From the NCBI RefSeq assembly GCF_002999335.1, contig NW_020312700.1, positions 248,001-312,000 on the forward strand: a stretch of 64,000 nucleotides of DNA, in the 5' to 3' direction. The notes beneath the pieces are model-generated. The model ran no database searches, was not told the DNA's origin, and worked only from the letters and a program-made list of their open reading frames with translations. How positions within the stretch are numbered: position 1 is the stretch's first letter; each line of letters opens with the position of its first letter. Both the position numbers and the translations under genes were made by a program. Below, piece by piece: positions 1 to 11,753 of this stretch. Source of the stretch: Cyclospora cayetanensis. Taxonomy: Eukaryota > Apicomplexa > Conoidasida > Eucoccidiorida > Eimeriidae.

Positions 1-186
1 CGGGGGGAGCCGAACACCGCTTCGAGAGCCCTTCCCCGCAGCAGACGATAGTTTGTTCCTTCTTGGACCGTATTCCGTTGATTTTCAAGCGAATTCTCAG
101 CTCTATTTGGGCTCCTCGTCGGTCTTAGGGCAGAAGGAGGCCCCTCTCCTGCCCTTAGGCCCCAGTACGTCCATACGCGCGTTGCG
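1..186 (+). other. Upstream flank of RRP12 first recognised exon
   Basis: The RRP12 reading frame carries stops at 49-51 and near 79, then stays open from about 82 to the ATG at 187. The stretch may be 5' UTR, or an upstream exon may splice in here, because RRP12 proteins usually have roughly 70 more N-terminal residues than are visible from 187. Confidence 0.4.
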
Positions 187-3100
187 ATGATGCCGCTCAC
201 TCAGCGGGTTTTGCTGCAGCAGCAGCAGCAAAACTCGCTTGCAGTCTTGGCTGCTTTCTTCGAGGGAGGAGGAGCCAACAACGCGTCAGAAGGCGGCAAG
301 CCGTCGGGAGATGACGCCTCCCGCCTTCTTCGGGAGGGCCCCCCCCTCCGGCTATCTGCCTCCGAGAGGGCGGCAGGCCGCACTTGCTGGACGGCACTGC
401 GTACTGCCTTGTCATCTCGAGCTGCGGCAGCGGCTGCTCCTGCAGAGCAGCAGCCGCTGACCCTCGCGATTACCGTCACGCTGCAGTGTCTGGAGAAAGC
501 CATGGAAGAGCTGCAGCATCAGAACGAGCAGGAGCGTGGGGGCGAGGAGGAGGTCGCAGAGAAGGGGCCCTTTAGGGGCCCTTCTTTGTATGTCGTAGGT
601 ATGGCAGTCGTTCTGGAGGCCCTGCTGGCTGCCGGCGCAAAGGCGCAGCTTCTCCCGCAAGCGGGAGAGCAACAGCAGCAGTTTTTGCGACAGCTTCTGC
701 ACCTTCTTCAGGCCGCAACCGTCGCTCCCGCTGCTCCTGAGAGGGCTTTTCTCTCACTTGTGCAGTCCTTGCGCCTCTGTATGGGCATCGAATCTCGCAA
801 AGAAGGAGCTGTTCGCACCGTCCCCAACGGCAGATGCGGCCTCGTAGCCGGCATCTCGCGCGGCTGCTTCGAGGTGCTTCTGCGTGTCGCAGCAGAAGTG
901 CCCCACGTCTCTGCGCAGGCAGCAGCTCGGCGTCTCTTGCTACACGCACTCTCTAGGCTCTGCGAAGAGCTGCAGCAGGGGGAAACTGCGGCCTCGGCGA
1001 CAGCCTCCTCGAGTCTAGGGGCCCTCACTACTGCGCTTATCCGGGCGCTCAAGCAGCAGCAGCAGCAACAGCAACAGCAGCACCTGTCGGGGCAACAGGG
1101 CAGCAGCAGCGGAGCCAGGCTGCTGGTGCTGCTGCAGCGGATGCTGCCTCAGCTGCTGGGGGCCCTCGGCCGCCGTCTGGAGGCCCTGCAGCGGCTGCCG
1201 CCGGAGCAGCAGCAGCAGCAGCAGCAGCAGATGTTGATGCAGCAGAAGGAAAAAGTTGAAGCCCTATGCTTGTTGCTGGTGCAGAAGGGATACAAGGGAA
1301 AGGTCCCCGCAGAGTGCTTGGAGGCAGTGGGAGTAATCCTCACGGAGTTGTTGCATCAGCGACGTGCATTGCTGCTGCAGCTGCAGCAGCAGGATGAGCA
1401 GCACGGCGAGCAGCAGCAGCAGCATCAGACATACAGCCTCTCCTCGCTCTGTCTTGCCTCGCAGCTGCTGCCGCGGCTGCTCTCCAAGAAGGGGGCCCTC
1501 TACTGCTGCACCAGCGGGGGCCCCCGGGACGTTGCCGCTTGGTGCGCCGCTAGTTCTGCTGCGGTTGCTGCCGTCATGCTGTGGGCAAGCGAGAGTTTCG
1601 TGCAACAAGAGACGCGACAGGAGACAGGCACTGCAGGAGCGAGTGGCAAGTCAACAGGTGCAGCAGGAGCAGTAGCCGATGCAGCGGAGGATCAATTGAT
1701 GGCCCTTATGGACAGGCTCAGCCTCGAGGCTTCGCGACATCAACAAGAACAGCATCAACAACAGCAGGAGCAGCAGGGACGGAATCGGATGGGCGTGTGC
1801 TTATCCTTAGTGCAACGCTTCGTGGCAGCCCTCGCGGAGATTGTGAATAAGGCCTCGGACCCAACCGCCGTATCGGCAGCACTTAAGGCAGCAGTACGTC
1901 TTTTCCAGTGGCCGCTAGTCTCTGCGCACATGCGCGTGTGTTCAGAGGTCTGCCGCTATCTAGGGGTGTGTTGCGCGTATGTGTGTTCGACGCTGCTGCA
2001 GAAGCGGTTGGTGCTGCAGGCTCAAGTCACGAACGTGCCGCTATACTCGGCTATCATCCCTCTCATCATGTGCGCCTTACATTCCTCTGCGCCCTCTTCG
2101 CTGCCGAGCTTTAAGCGTTAGACTGCCGAGCGATTCGTGCACTTGGCATGGCAGGCCCTGCACAGCGTTCCCCGCAATGCATGCAGCCTGCCGCATGTCG
2201 AGACGTGTGCTTCGTGATTCACAGGAGTTTGCTGCATTACCGACACAAGACGCGCTGGCCTGAGGCCTTTGAACTGTGCACCGAAGCGTTGACTGCGTTG
2301 GAATGTGCTTCTTTCGTGGATTTCCTAGGATGCAGTGTAGCAGACGCCAAGCCCAGCTGCCTCTCTCTTGTAAGCGTCACACCCTCAACCCCCAAACTGC
2401 AGAGGCTCTCGAGTTTGCGCGCACACACAGACTGTGCAGCCTATCATCTCCACTCGGGGACCCTAGCAAGGGCCCTCAGCTTAAAAGTCTGCACATTCGA
2501 CCCGCCTTGGTCACCGTGAAAATCCTACTCAACGCTGTGGGAGCGGCGTGAATTTGTGAGGTGTACAAGGGGCATCGCCGCTGCGTTTGTAAAGCTGCAG
2601 AAGCGCTGAGGGTTCACGAATGGGAATATGTTGCTTTGTGTTGATGGCTGCACGCTTGCAGCGAGCGGTGGGATCGATGAAGGGACTCGAAGCCTTTAGG
2701 GAGGCCTATCTCAGCTATCACTATCCTATCTTTCTGCCCCTCATCTCTGCCATATGGTCTCTCCTCCTAGCGGCGGAGGGCATCGCGCTCAGGCAGCTGG
2801 AAGAGGCTGCCGCGATGGGGGGGGGCAGCGACGCGTCAAGAAAAAATGCAGCTTTTTTGAAGGCGAAACAGCAGGAAATCCGCTTTTACAAGTTCGTGCA
2901 GTACTTACCCTTGCCCCCTTTTGCGAAAAAGTCAAGCGAGGTTTCTGCAACTATGGATGGCGCTCCTTTGGGCCCTTTTCCAGCGCAGGGGAAGTCGGGG
3001 TGTATGTTGTGCGATATGCTGTGGGTAGCCATATATCGCGCGCTCCGGCATACCCCTTCCTCCCCCGACACCCTACTCCACATTCAAGCGCATGGAGTTG

Positions 3101-6100
3101 AGGTCGGTTACTGCTGCATTCGCTTTTTGTCCCTCAGGCCTCAGCTGGAGGTTGCTTTTGGAACTGCGGTGCGCGTGTTTGGCTGCATGCGGCTCTTGGG
3201 AGATGGACAGGAAGGCACACGCTTGCACCTCTCGCTCGCCGCTAATGCTTCGGTCTCCTTTGAGGCCTTTGTGACGCGCAGTAATGTCTGGATGCTGCCG
3301 TTGTTACAGCGCTTCGTCTGCAGGGATAGCCTGCAATACTTTTGCAGGCACATTTTACCAGCGGTGAGCTGCTACAAAAGCGCGGAAGTGGAGAAGGAGG
3401 CTGCCTTTTTTCCACGAGGGTGTGCAGCGTCTAGCCATGCTGTGGTGGCCCCCGCCGGTGCTGTTTTGGCCTGCTATCCACGGAGCATGTGCTCTCTGTT
3501 GTTGCTGCTGCTCTTATTGTTGCTGTTGCTGCGTTATTGGTGCTGCTATTGCCGTAGTGCTCTGCGTCGTGCGTGCGTGAGTGCGCATGCGTTGCTGCAG
3601 GCTGCAGCCGTGCAGCGTCGGGCAGAGGAGGCGACAGCAAATGGCCGTTCGATAGAGAGCAATGACTGGGTGCGAGTGCACAGGCAGCTCTGGTGTTTGC
3701 TGCCGGCCTTCGCTTCCCAGCCCTTAGATTTGGAGGAGGTTCTTCAGGGGGAGACGACGCCTGAGGGAGGCAACGGCTCCCCGCGAGACGGGGAGGAAGC
3801 TTCAAAGCCCGCACAGCTGCTTCCCAGGATATTGGAGTTGTTGCACGACGCCTTCCTCAGGGAAGCCGCGTGCGCCGCCATTGTTGCTCTCTCCAGGTCT
3901 GCAGCCGCACCAGGCGGGCATACGGCCCAGCAGCAACAACAACAGCTACAACAGCAGCAGCAGCAGCAGGCAGCGCTGCTGTGCTTCGGGGCAGGGAGTG
4001 GTGGAAAACGCGCGCCGACACCAGCGGGGGCTCGCGTCTTACACTGTTTGCAGCAGCTTGCTGACGCTGCTGCTGCTGCGTCTCCAGGCGACACGGCAGC
4101 AGCAGATGCAGCACAAGCTGCCGTGCAAGCAGCAGCGGCCGCCGCAGCGCGTGCCGCTCGCATTTGCTGCCCCGCAGACAGCAGCTTGCTGCCTGCCGCA
4201 GTCACGGCTGCAGCAACATCCCACAGCAACCGTCGAGCCCTCTCTGCCTTCGCCGAGGAGACTCTCGGGTTCTTGACGGTTCGGTATTTGCTGTTGCACA
4301 AGGACGTAGCAGCGGGAGCTGCGGCAGCCAGACCAGCGGAGGCGGTGTTTGCTGCGCTGTCGCCCTCCGCGAAGGCCAAAGCTGCGCAGCAGCTGCTCCA
4401 AGCAATTCAGGTAAGTTTCTGAGAGACGCCAGGTCAAAGAGCTCACGGGGGGCAGATCTAAGAGGTGCAGATCTACACACGCATACACACACAATATGAG
4501 TTGTGGAAAACGCGTTAGACGTCCTCCAGGAAGCAACGCGCCTCGATTTCACGGAGGGCAGATAGGGGAGTACACGGGGTATGCAGCTGACGCGGACCGA
4601 GGCGGGCGACACTCCAGCGCTCTGCCGAGATGAGATGCAAAGGCGGTCATGCAAGGACTCTCATGTGGCATTCTTTTGCAATTAATGCCGCCTTTGCTCT
4701 GATCTGGCCCTTGTTGCCCCCCGCCCTTCCCGTGTGATCTGAGGGTCTTTTTTTGCCGGCCGTTGCGGGAATGCCTCCCTTTAGACCCACGTTTTTAGCG
4801 TCGCGTCATTCGTTGTGCTGCTCGGACGCCGCCATGTGCGGGGTTCTCTGGGGGCTGGGCTGCATTGGATTTTTCCCGAGGGTTGTTGGGAGGTGCCGTT
4901 TGGTTATCAGGCCTTTGCGCCGCTCTGCCCGCGTGCTTTGATGGAATCAAATGTGAAACGCTTCTCGTCAGCCCTTCTAGCGTCTGCGGCTTCTGCGTCC
5001 ATCGCGGCGTCTCCCGCACTCGCCCCGAAAGAGTGTGCAGCGTTGGTTGAGGTCTGTGACACCTTGCGGCCCTTCACGGCGGCAGACACGGGTGAGTTTT
5101 TCTTTGCGGCCATGATAAAGGTGTCCTCGTGAATTCGTTCGACACGGGAGGGCAGTGGTATGCGCGTCTTGTTACGGGAATTTGTCCTCATGGGCTGGCG
5201 GCGCCTACTCGAGTGCCTCGTATTTCTTATTGTAAAAGCGAGGGCAGAGCCCCTCGTCTTCGGCGCAATGTCCTCCCTGGAGCTCCCTTCGCGGCCTCCT
5301 TTTTCTGATACACCTGCGTTTGTCTATACGCCTGGGTTTGGAGTTTTGCTGCTGGTTGACCCCTGCAGGCGCCGATCTCTTCCAGGCGTTGCTCGCTCTG
5401 CTGAGACGCTGCTCCAGCGCACTAAGCGGCAGCAGCAGCAACTCCGGCAGCAGCAGCAACACCGTCCTGCTGCTGCGGACGCTGCAGCGGAAGGCATACG
5501 GAGCTCTGAAGCATACACTTGACGACGCCGAGCAGCATTCGGTAAGGCCGCCCCTCCGCTAAGCAGACACACGCCGATTTTTATACGAGCCCCGAGACTA
5601 GGAACTCAGGAAAAAAGGGCCGCGCGATGCACAGGGCAAATATCCCGAGGGTTGTCTAGGCCGAAGGCCTTAACGGCAGCCTTCCTGTGTGCTTTAATGT
5701 GCGCCGAAGGGGTTTGTGGTCGGGCAGCCACAGTTGTTGGAGGTGTGGGCAGCCCTCAAGGAAAGCCGAGGCACTACCGCAGCGGCCATTGACTTAAAAC
5801 AAAGGCTCGGCTGTCTCCTCGCGCTTCTGCAGTCCTTCGACAGACACCGCACGGCGTTCCCCGAGTCTGGTAAACCCCGAACGACCCTTTTCGAAAGAGG
5901 GCGCAGTCGGCGCTGTTCCCCTGGCCTCTCTTTCGCTGTAACCATCAAGAGAGAAGTGCAGTGCACGCCTTTTGGAATGCGTCTGTTTGACCTTTTGAGT
6001 GTGTCTGTGGGTGCTCGACGGTGTGGCAACAGAGTGGGAAGGGCTGCTGCAAGAGGTGCTGCCTGCGGCGGTGCCTGAAGTACTGCTGTCTCTAAAGGAC

Positions 6101-9100
6101 CCCAACAAGAAGAGCCGCGAAATCGCTGCTGCTGCTCTCGAGGCCCTCGTCAAGCTCTGTGAAGACAAACAGCTTCACTGTGAGGGGCCTTTCCCACATG
6201 CACTTGCTGCTGCTCGTGCGCCTACTGCTTCCTGCTACCCAACGCTACAAAGTCTTTCCTAGCGACTCTTGCACTGTCTCCTCCGTTTTCTTAATGCCCG
6301 GCAGCATGCTGTGTGGACCTTTTGCGTGCTTGCTCCATTTCTCTTCTGCGTGCTTTTGACGTGTATATCATTCACCGCTCGACCGAGGTGTGGCTGGGTA
6401 GCTCGTGTAGCAGGTCCCAAGCACTTGACAGGGAGTGCCGGCATTCTAGGTTTTTGCATGTACATGTCTTTCTGTGTGCATGTGTGTTTGTTTTTTGCTC
6501 CGGGATGCTTCTTTCAGTATCCGCCCTGGCTACGTTTGTCGCTGCTGGCTTCGGCGGTCTTGCACCCGAAATCGGGGGCCCTCAGGGGGACCAAGGGGCA
6601 CCTCCTCCGTTACTCAAATCCGCGGCAGCCCTCGCCTTAGGGAGACTCCTTGACCTCTACGGTACGCTTCCTGCACCTACAAGGCCTAAACCCTCGGCAG
6701 TGTGTCTGTGCCTGCGTTGACGGCCGCCGTGTTTGCTAAAGGATGGGTTGAAAAGCGCTTCAGCGAACCGTTGGGTTGGCACTCCGTAGGGTGTACCGTT
6801 TGTGCCGTAGGTGATGAGCTTCCCCACAGCCAAATCCAGCAGTGGGCAAAGGTTGGATTGTTGCTGCTCAAGGATCACAACCGCATCGCCTTTCTCGCAG
6901 GCCTTCACTTCGCAAAGGCAGGCCCGAAAGCTAGCTCACCAGAGTACCAGCCTTTAAACTTCCGTGTTGAAACGGGGAGTCATGGCTCATGCTTCATCGG
7001 GAGAAGTTGGCCACATGGCGCTGCACAGAGGCTCCGCTTTTTCTGTCTCTCAGGCATGCATTCGTGCTGGTGACATGGATGACTTGGCCGCCTGGTTGCC
7101 TTCGATGCTCGCCGCCCTGGATAATCCAAATGCTGCAAAAGGTTCGTGCTTCAAGCTTCAACCCGGCAGCCTCGAGATTCCTTTCTTTGCAGCGTGCGGA
7201 CCCTCCCCCCCACACCCCCGCTGATTCAGGGTAAAGAGTGGGGTTCAGGCCTTGCGGCTTCGTTGCGACGTCCATGTGGGTGTGCAGCTCGCATGAAGAT
7301 CCGCCGTTTGATTGAAAAGCTGTGCAAATTGATGGTGCGTCTGCTGCTAGAGTGTTATCGACTGCTCACTATAGCCTCTTTGCCCTTTGGCTGCGCTGGC
7401 TGAGCAGCGACCTTCGTATTTACCTGTTTGCCCGAGAAACTTTGGGTGTAGGGTTGCTGTCCTGTACTGCCCTCGGAATATAGAGTCAGACTTCTCAAGT
7501 CTTTATATGGGTTCCACAGGGCGAAGAGGCTCTAGAGAAGGCCATGCCAGAGCAGCACATCCCTTTGTTGCGCTACATCCTTCGCTCCGAGAGGCGGCGA
7601 ACTATTCGGCGGCTCATCCAACAGACTCTGAAGGTGCTGCGTGTACCCTACCCCGTATTCCTAAAGTCTTGTGCCCAAATAAGCCGCTGATATCTGGAAT
7701 ACTAGAGGAGCATGCTCTTGATCCGTCGTCCACCCCACTATTTTTTAACAACGTGCTTCTAGAGTTCATCATATCCGGCTTGGGGTGTCTTAGGGAACGG
7801 CTGACTCGGCTGATGAGAGTGAAGGCTCCGAGGAGGAGCGAGGAGGTGGTGAGGAATCCGAGACGGACGCAGATTCGGAGGACGATGTCGCCGTCGATGA
7901 GAAGGTATGCGAATCAGCTGCTTCACCCGGACCCTTCGTCAGTCTCGGATTGGGGATCTAGCCCCTTGGTGGCAGAGTTTCGGTCTTAAAGGGTCTCCCT
8001 GTAGCTTTTGCCGAGTCTTTCCGCCTGTTGTCGTGCAAGGTAATGGAATGACGCGGTTAGGGGCATAGGGCGAAAGCTTCAATACCTAAGGATTCACAGT
8101 TTGCTGGGGTTGTGCGTCTCAGGTTGCGCCACCACGCAAGGCGAAGGCCAGAGGGGAGGAATTGCGGGTTGAGAGCCGAGGCGTTGAAGCCGTAGGGATA
8201 AAATCTCTGTTAGATGCCTTTGAAGAGGAAAGCGAAAACGAGCGAAGGTCCAGGGTAAGCTTACTTTTGACTGAGCGACCCAGCTGCATGTTTCTTTGAG
8301 TCCGCGGTACCGACGGATACTCATCAGCAAGCGGGTGTCATATCTGGTATTGCATGACCACTTCTCAAAACCTCTGTATAAGCAGCTCTGGGGGCAGCCC
8401 TTTTCAAATAGCACAGTGCTCCCTCTTAAGCTGGCCAGAAGCATGTACGAGCATGCTGTAAAGTGCTGGGAGAGCCATGTGTGGGGCTAGACATAGCCAC
8501 GTTTCTGCCGCTGCCGCTGCACCTGACAAACAGTAAGAGTGTGCACTACACCTGTAGGGCGTTGGGGTGGATGGATGGATATTCGTATGTCCATATGGAT
8601 GTGACTGACTCTGCAGCGAAAGCGACAATCAACAGGGGCTTCTTCTTCGGGCAATCTGTGCATCTTCGAGGATGGGGACGGGGCTGACGCATCGTCTGCT
8701 GTTTTAGACTTCTGCGGTGTATCCGCTGCTCAGCAGATTCTCGTTGGCATGCAGCCGAGAAAAGACAGAAAGACAGAGAATGCCGGTAGAGGAGCGAAGA
8801 GAGAACGAAAATTCAGTCAGGTGAAGGTCAACGAAGACGGTAAAATCGTCATCGAGGATGAAGAAGAGAATGATGGTCAGGAGACGCAAGGCAAACAAGG
8901 TTAGGCAGCATGTTCTGGGACTGTAAATACTGCTTCCGCGCGGGCTCTGTGTACCGACGCGATGTCTGCCACTTTGGCATTGGCCGTGGCATGTGCTGCT
9001 GCTGCTTCTGCTGCTGGCAAGCCGAAATGATGGTGGGGTTGCTGGAACTACGGCCGCAGCGGGCACCTTCAGGTGCCCTGCTATTGGCTGCGCCTGTAGG

Positions 9101-10061
9101 ATATGAGGCGGCTTCTGCAACCTAACTCCTTCTAGGCTGGTTTGGTGCGCTTTCTGTTGGCAGCTCCCAAGTTCTCTATTGGCAAGAAGACACCAGCCGC
9201 GGGTCGCCGCAAAGGCTTAAAGGCAAGGCGCAATATTATGCCTTTCGGGGAAAGACGGCCGCTTGCCGGCACAGGCTAGCAGACTATGGCCTGGCCAGCA
9301 GCAACAATTAGCAATAGGGTACGGGGGGCGACTCGGGGGAAGCCGTGGATACAGGCGTTATGTTTGCTTGCGCGGGTGATGCTGAGTTCAGGGCCTCTCC
9401 TCCGCTGCTTCTTCCCCTGCTGCGGCCAAGTCCAACAACCCCGACAGAAGCCCGGCCACGACTGGAAAGCGAGTAACTCTGAGCTGTCTGGCCGCTCGGC
9501 GTGCCGCATTACGCGAGATGCGGAAGAAGCAGAGCGGCGGGCACTTCGTGCAGCGCAGCGGAGAAGAATTTAAGGCCAAACGCGCCCAGGGAGACCTTAA
9601 ACTCAAAGCAGGAATGGATCCTTACGCCTTCGTGAAGCTCAATAGGGGCGTGCTGAAAGAGAAGTATAGGGCTCAAGCTGTTAGGGTCAGTCAAGTTGCA
9701 ATCCGACTCGCAGAGCGTGACACACTGTTCACAGATGTGGTGGCAGTCACTCTAAGCTTCAACTATTCATTCACTATTCTCATTCTCTTCAGCCTCTTTA
9801 GCCTTGCTGATCGCAGAGAATGCTGGAGCCGAGCCCTCACCGAGGGGCGACGGTGCAACTATGGAAAGGGGCGTCATGTGTCCATACGGGGCAGAAGCAG
9901 ATAGCGAGGGAAACGAAGGCTAAAAGGGAGAGAGCGAGGCTGCTGTGCGGCTCTTGTGCTGCGGGGTGCTGCTGCGTTTACAGTCCCTCAAGTCTGTCAT
10001 CAACAAGCACAAGAAGCGGGGAGGCGCAAAAGCCAAAGCGGCATCCAAACGGCGCCGTTAG
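187..10061 (+). CDS. RRP12: RRP12-like pre-ribosomal processing and export factor, 19 exons
   Basis: RRP12 is a nuclear/nucleolar HEAT-repeat protein needed for maturation and export of both ribosomal subunits. Phase-consistent exons: 187-1976, 2225-2369, 2662-3363, 3601-4410, 4911-5091, 5369-5541, 5728-5869, 6033-6179, 6518-6661, 6811-6917, 7054-7141, 7288-7334, 7520-7633, 7794-7904, 8123-8254, 8617-8899, 9164-9222, 9392-9685, 9984-10061. They sum to 1849 codons, longer than human RRP12 (about 1300) because of Gln/Ala inserts in the first exons. Family landmarks appear in order: the block around LWCLLPAF (exon 4), PEVLLSLKDPNKKSREIA (exon 8), MKIRRLIEKLCK (exon 12), an acidic stretch (exon 14), the block ending KVNEDGKIVIEDEEE (exon 16), and the C-terminal AQGDLKL..MDPYAF..LNR followed by a Lys/Arg tail (exons 18-19). 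Two introns need GC-AG splicing. The true N terminus may lie upstream of 187. Confidence 0.92.
1054..1080 (+). repeat. (CAG/CAA)n encoding poly-Gln in RRP12
   Basis: Nine consecutive Gln codons, mostly CAG, lie inside RRP12 exon 1. Confidence 0.9.
1207..1230 (+). repeat. (CAG)8 encoding poly-Gln in RRP12
   Basis: Eight perfect CAG codons lie in RRP12 exon 1. Confidence 0.95.
3928..3969 (+). repeat. CAG/CAA tract encoding poly-Gln in RRP12
   Basis: Mixed CAG and CAA codons give a Gln run broken by one Leu. Ala-rich GCA/GCG runs follow up to about 4160. Confidence 0.9.
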
Positions 10062-11753
10062 GGCCCCCCTTACCTCGGCGAGGGGGACCAGAGGGACAAC
10101 TCCAAGGCATTTCGTTTACTAGCAGATGGACAACTCAGCTGCGGGGCCTCTGGTTAGCACAAGGGCCGCTTGCGCTGATTCATTGGTTCTTTCTGGAATC
10201 CTGACTGAACACGTCGAGATTTTAAGAAACTGTCCTCCTTTAGACAATGCTAGTTTTGAATGGTGCAGCCGTCGTCGATTTGCTGCTTCCTAGCATTCTT
10301 GCCGATGCTCTTGCCTAGCAGCATTCCCGGTACAGAGAAGACCTGAGAGACATGTTATGGCGGGCTAACCTACACGTGACCACTAGTGACATTTTACTTA
10401 GAAGACTCTAGGGATTGACGAGTTGGCTCGTCTGTTCGTACATCTTAGAGCCTGTTGGAGCAATACAGGATGGAGCAAGGCCCTACACGAGTGTGCTCGA
10501 TGCTATGTACAAGTAGCTGTGAATGCTCGACTGTTCTAGAAGGCGTATTTACGCGTGCCGTGGCTGCCCCTCTCCCCTGATAGGGCACTTGGGGGACGCT
10601 AGGAGGAACAGGCACGAGATCATTTGTGCGGTGACCTTGGAGGCAGTGTTGCGATTGTGGTTCCTAAACAGCAGCAGTCTCTCACGTGTCACCTTCGCAG
10701 TCTCACCCACGCAAAGCCGACCGCTACGCATGTGCAAACGCCTGTGGAGTTTTTTCCGAAGTTCCTAATTTCTACGTAGGGTGAACTATATGTGCACAGA
10801 GGAGCGCCTGAGGACTCGAAGGGCGCAGGCCCTGCGGCTACGGATCATGTCACAGCATCCTTGAGAGCTGTTGCGACAGAGAAACGGCTAAATGGCTTTC
10901 CAATGAGAGAATGTGCGGGGACGCAATTCCTCAGAGTATACAAGACATTCCCGCTAAGCAAGGCACGCTTTAGGGCCCCATAAGCAGATCCGCTGGTCTG
11001 CCATTTATGCCTTCCATAGAAGAAGGTTGCAATGTTTTTTGCCAGGGCCTTCCTTGTGACTGCTGTTGGTCTCAGGGTTGTTTCTCCAGGGCAATGAGCA
11101 ACTGGCTGCACCAGCGGTTCCTGACTGCCTCGGGAGTGCCCACGGGTTTTCCCAAGAGAACTCTGGCCAGAAACAACACAAACTCGGAGATACCGTGTCT
11201 TACATTTGCAACAATACACACGCCACGTACATAAAAGGAAATACGATCAAGTGGAGGACGCCTCAGTGCTTCAGATTTCTGCTCATGGAGATGCCGACAC
11301 GGACACTTGCTTTTACAGCTTGAAACACAACACTGGCAAGCATAGATCGAGCGCCCTACCCTAAACTCCCAGCTTCCAATGCTCAAACATTGGTTTCGCA
11401 CACAAGCTCCCTCAGCAGAGGAAATGCGTTGCACGTGTGTCCACCGACAGGCAGGCAGCCAGGTCTCATCGTTAAAAGCATTGCAGTATGAAACCTTCAA
11501 AATGAAGACATTGAAAAGGGGCAAGGGAATATACATGCATTGCCACACCCTGACTGTGGCCAGTGTGAAGCACGGGGGCTGCGTCCTGGTGTGGATGCAC
11601 TGTGGGACGATGGAGAGCACACTCCCCCTGAATTCTGGGCAGTATTCCTCGATCCTGCGAACACGCTGAACACTTCTTCTCCACAAAACACACCTTTCAG
11701 ACGTAGACTTTGTTTCAATCAAGAATTTTCAATTTCTCAGGGACCAAAGCAAG
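10062..11753. other. Intergenic region, no supported gene
   Basis: Only short ORFs occur in all frames, including a 216-codon minus-strand ORF at 11072-11722 without recognisable motifs or coding-like composition. The region presumably holds the RRP12 3' UTR and the aminopeptidase-like promoter. Confidence 0.6.

Noticed and set aside
3744..4379. 211-codon Ala-rich minus-strand ORF
   Set aside because: It is a shadow of RRP12 exon 4 GCA/GCT and CAG runs.
11072..11722. 216-codon minus-strand ORF
   Set aside because: No conserved motif, atypical Cys/Ser/Trp mixture, in an otherwise noncoding region. Treated as chance.
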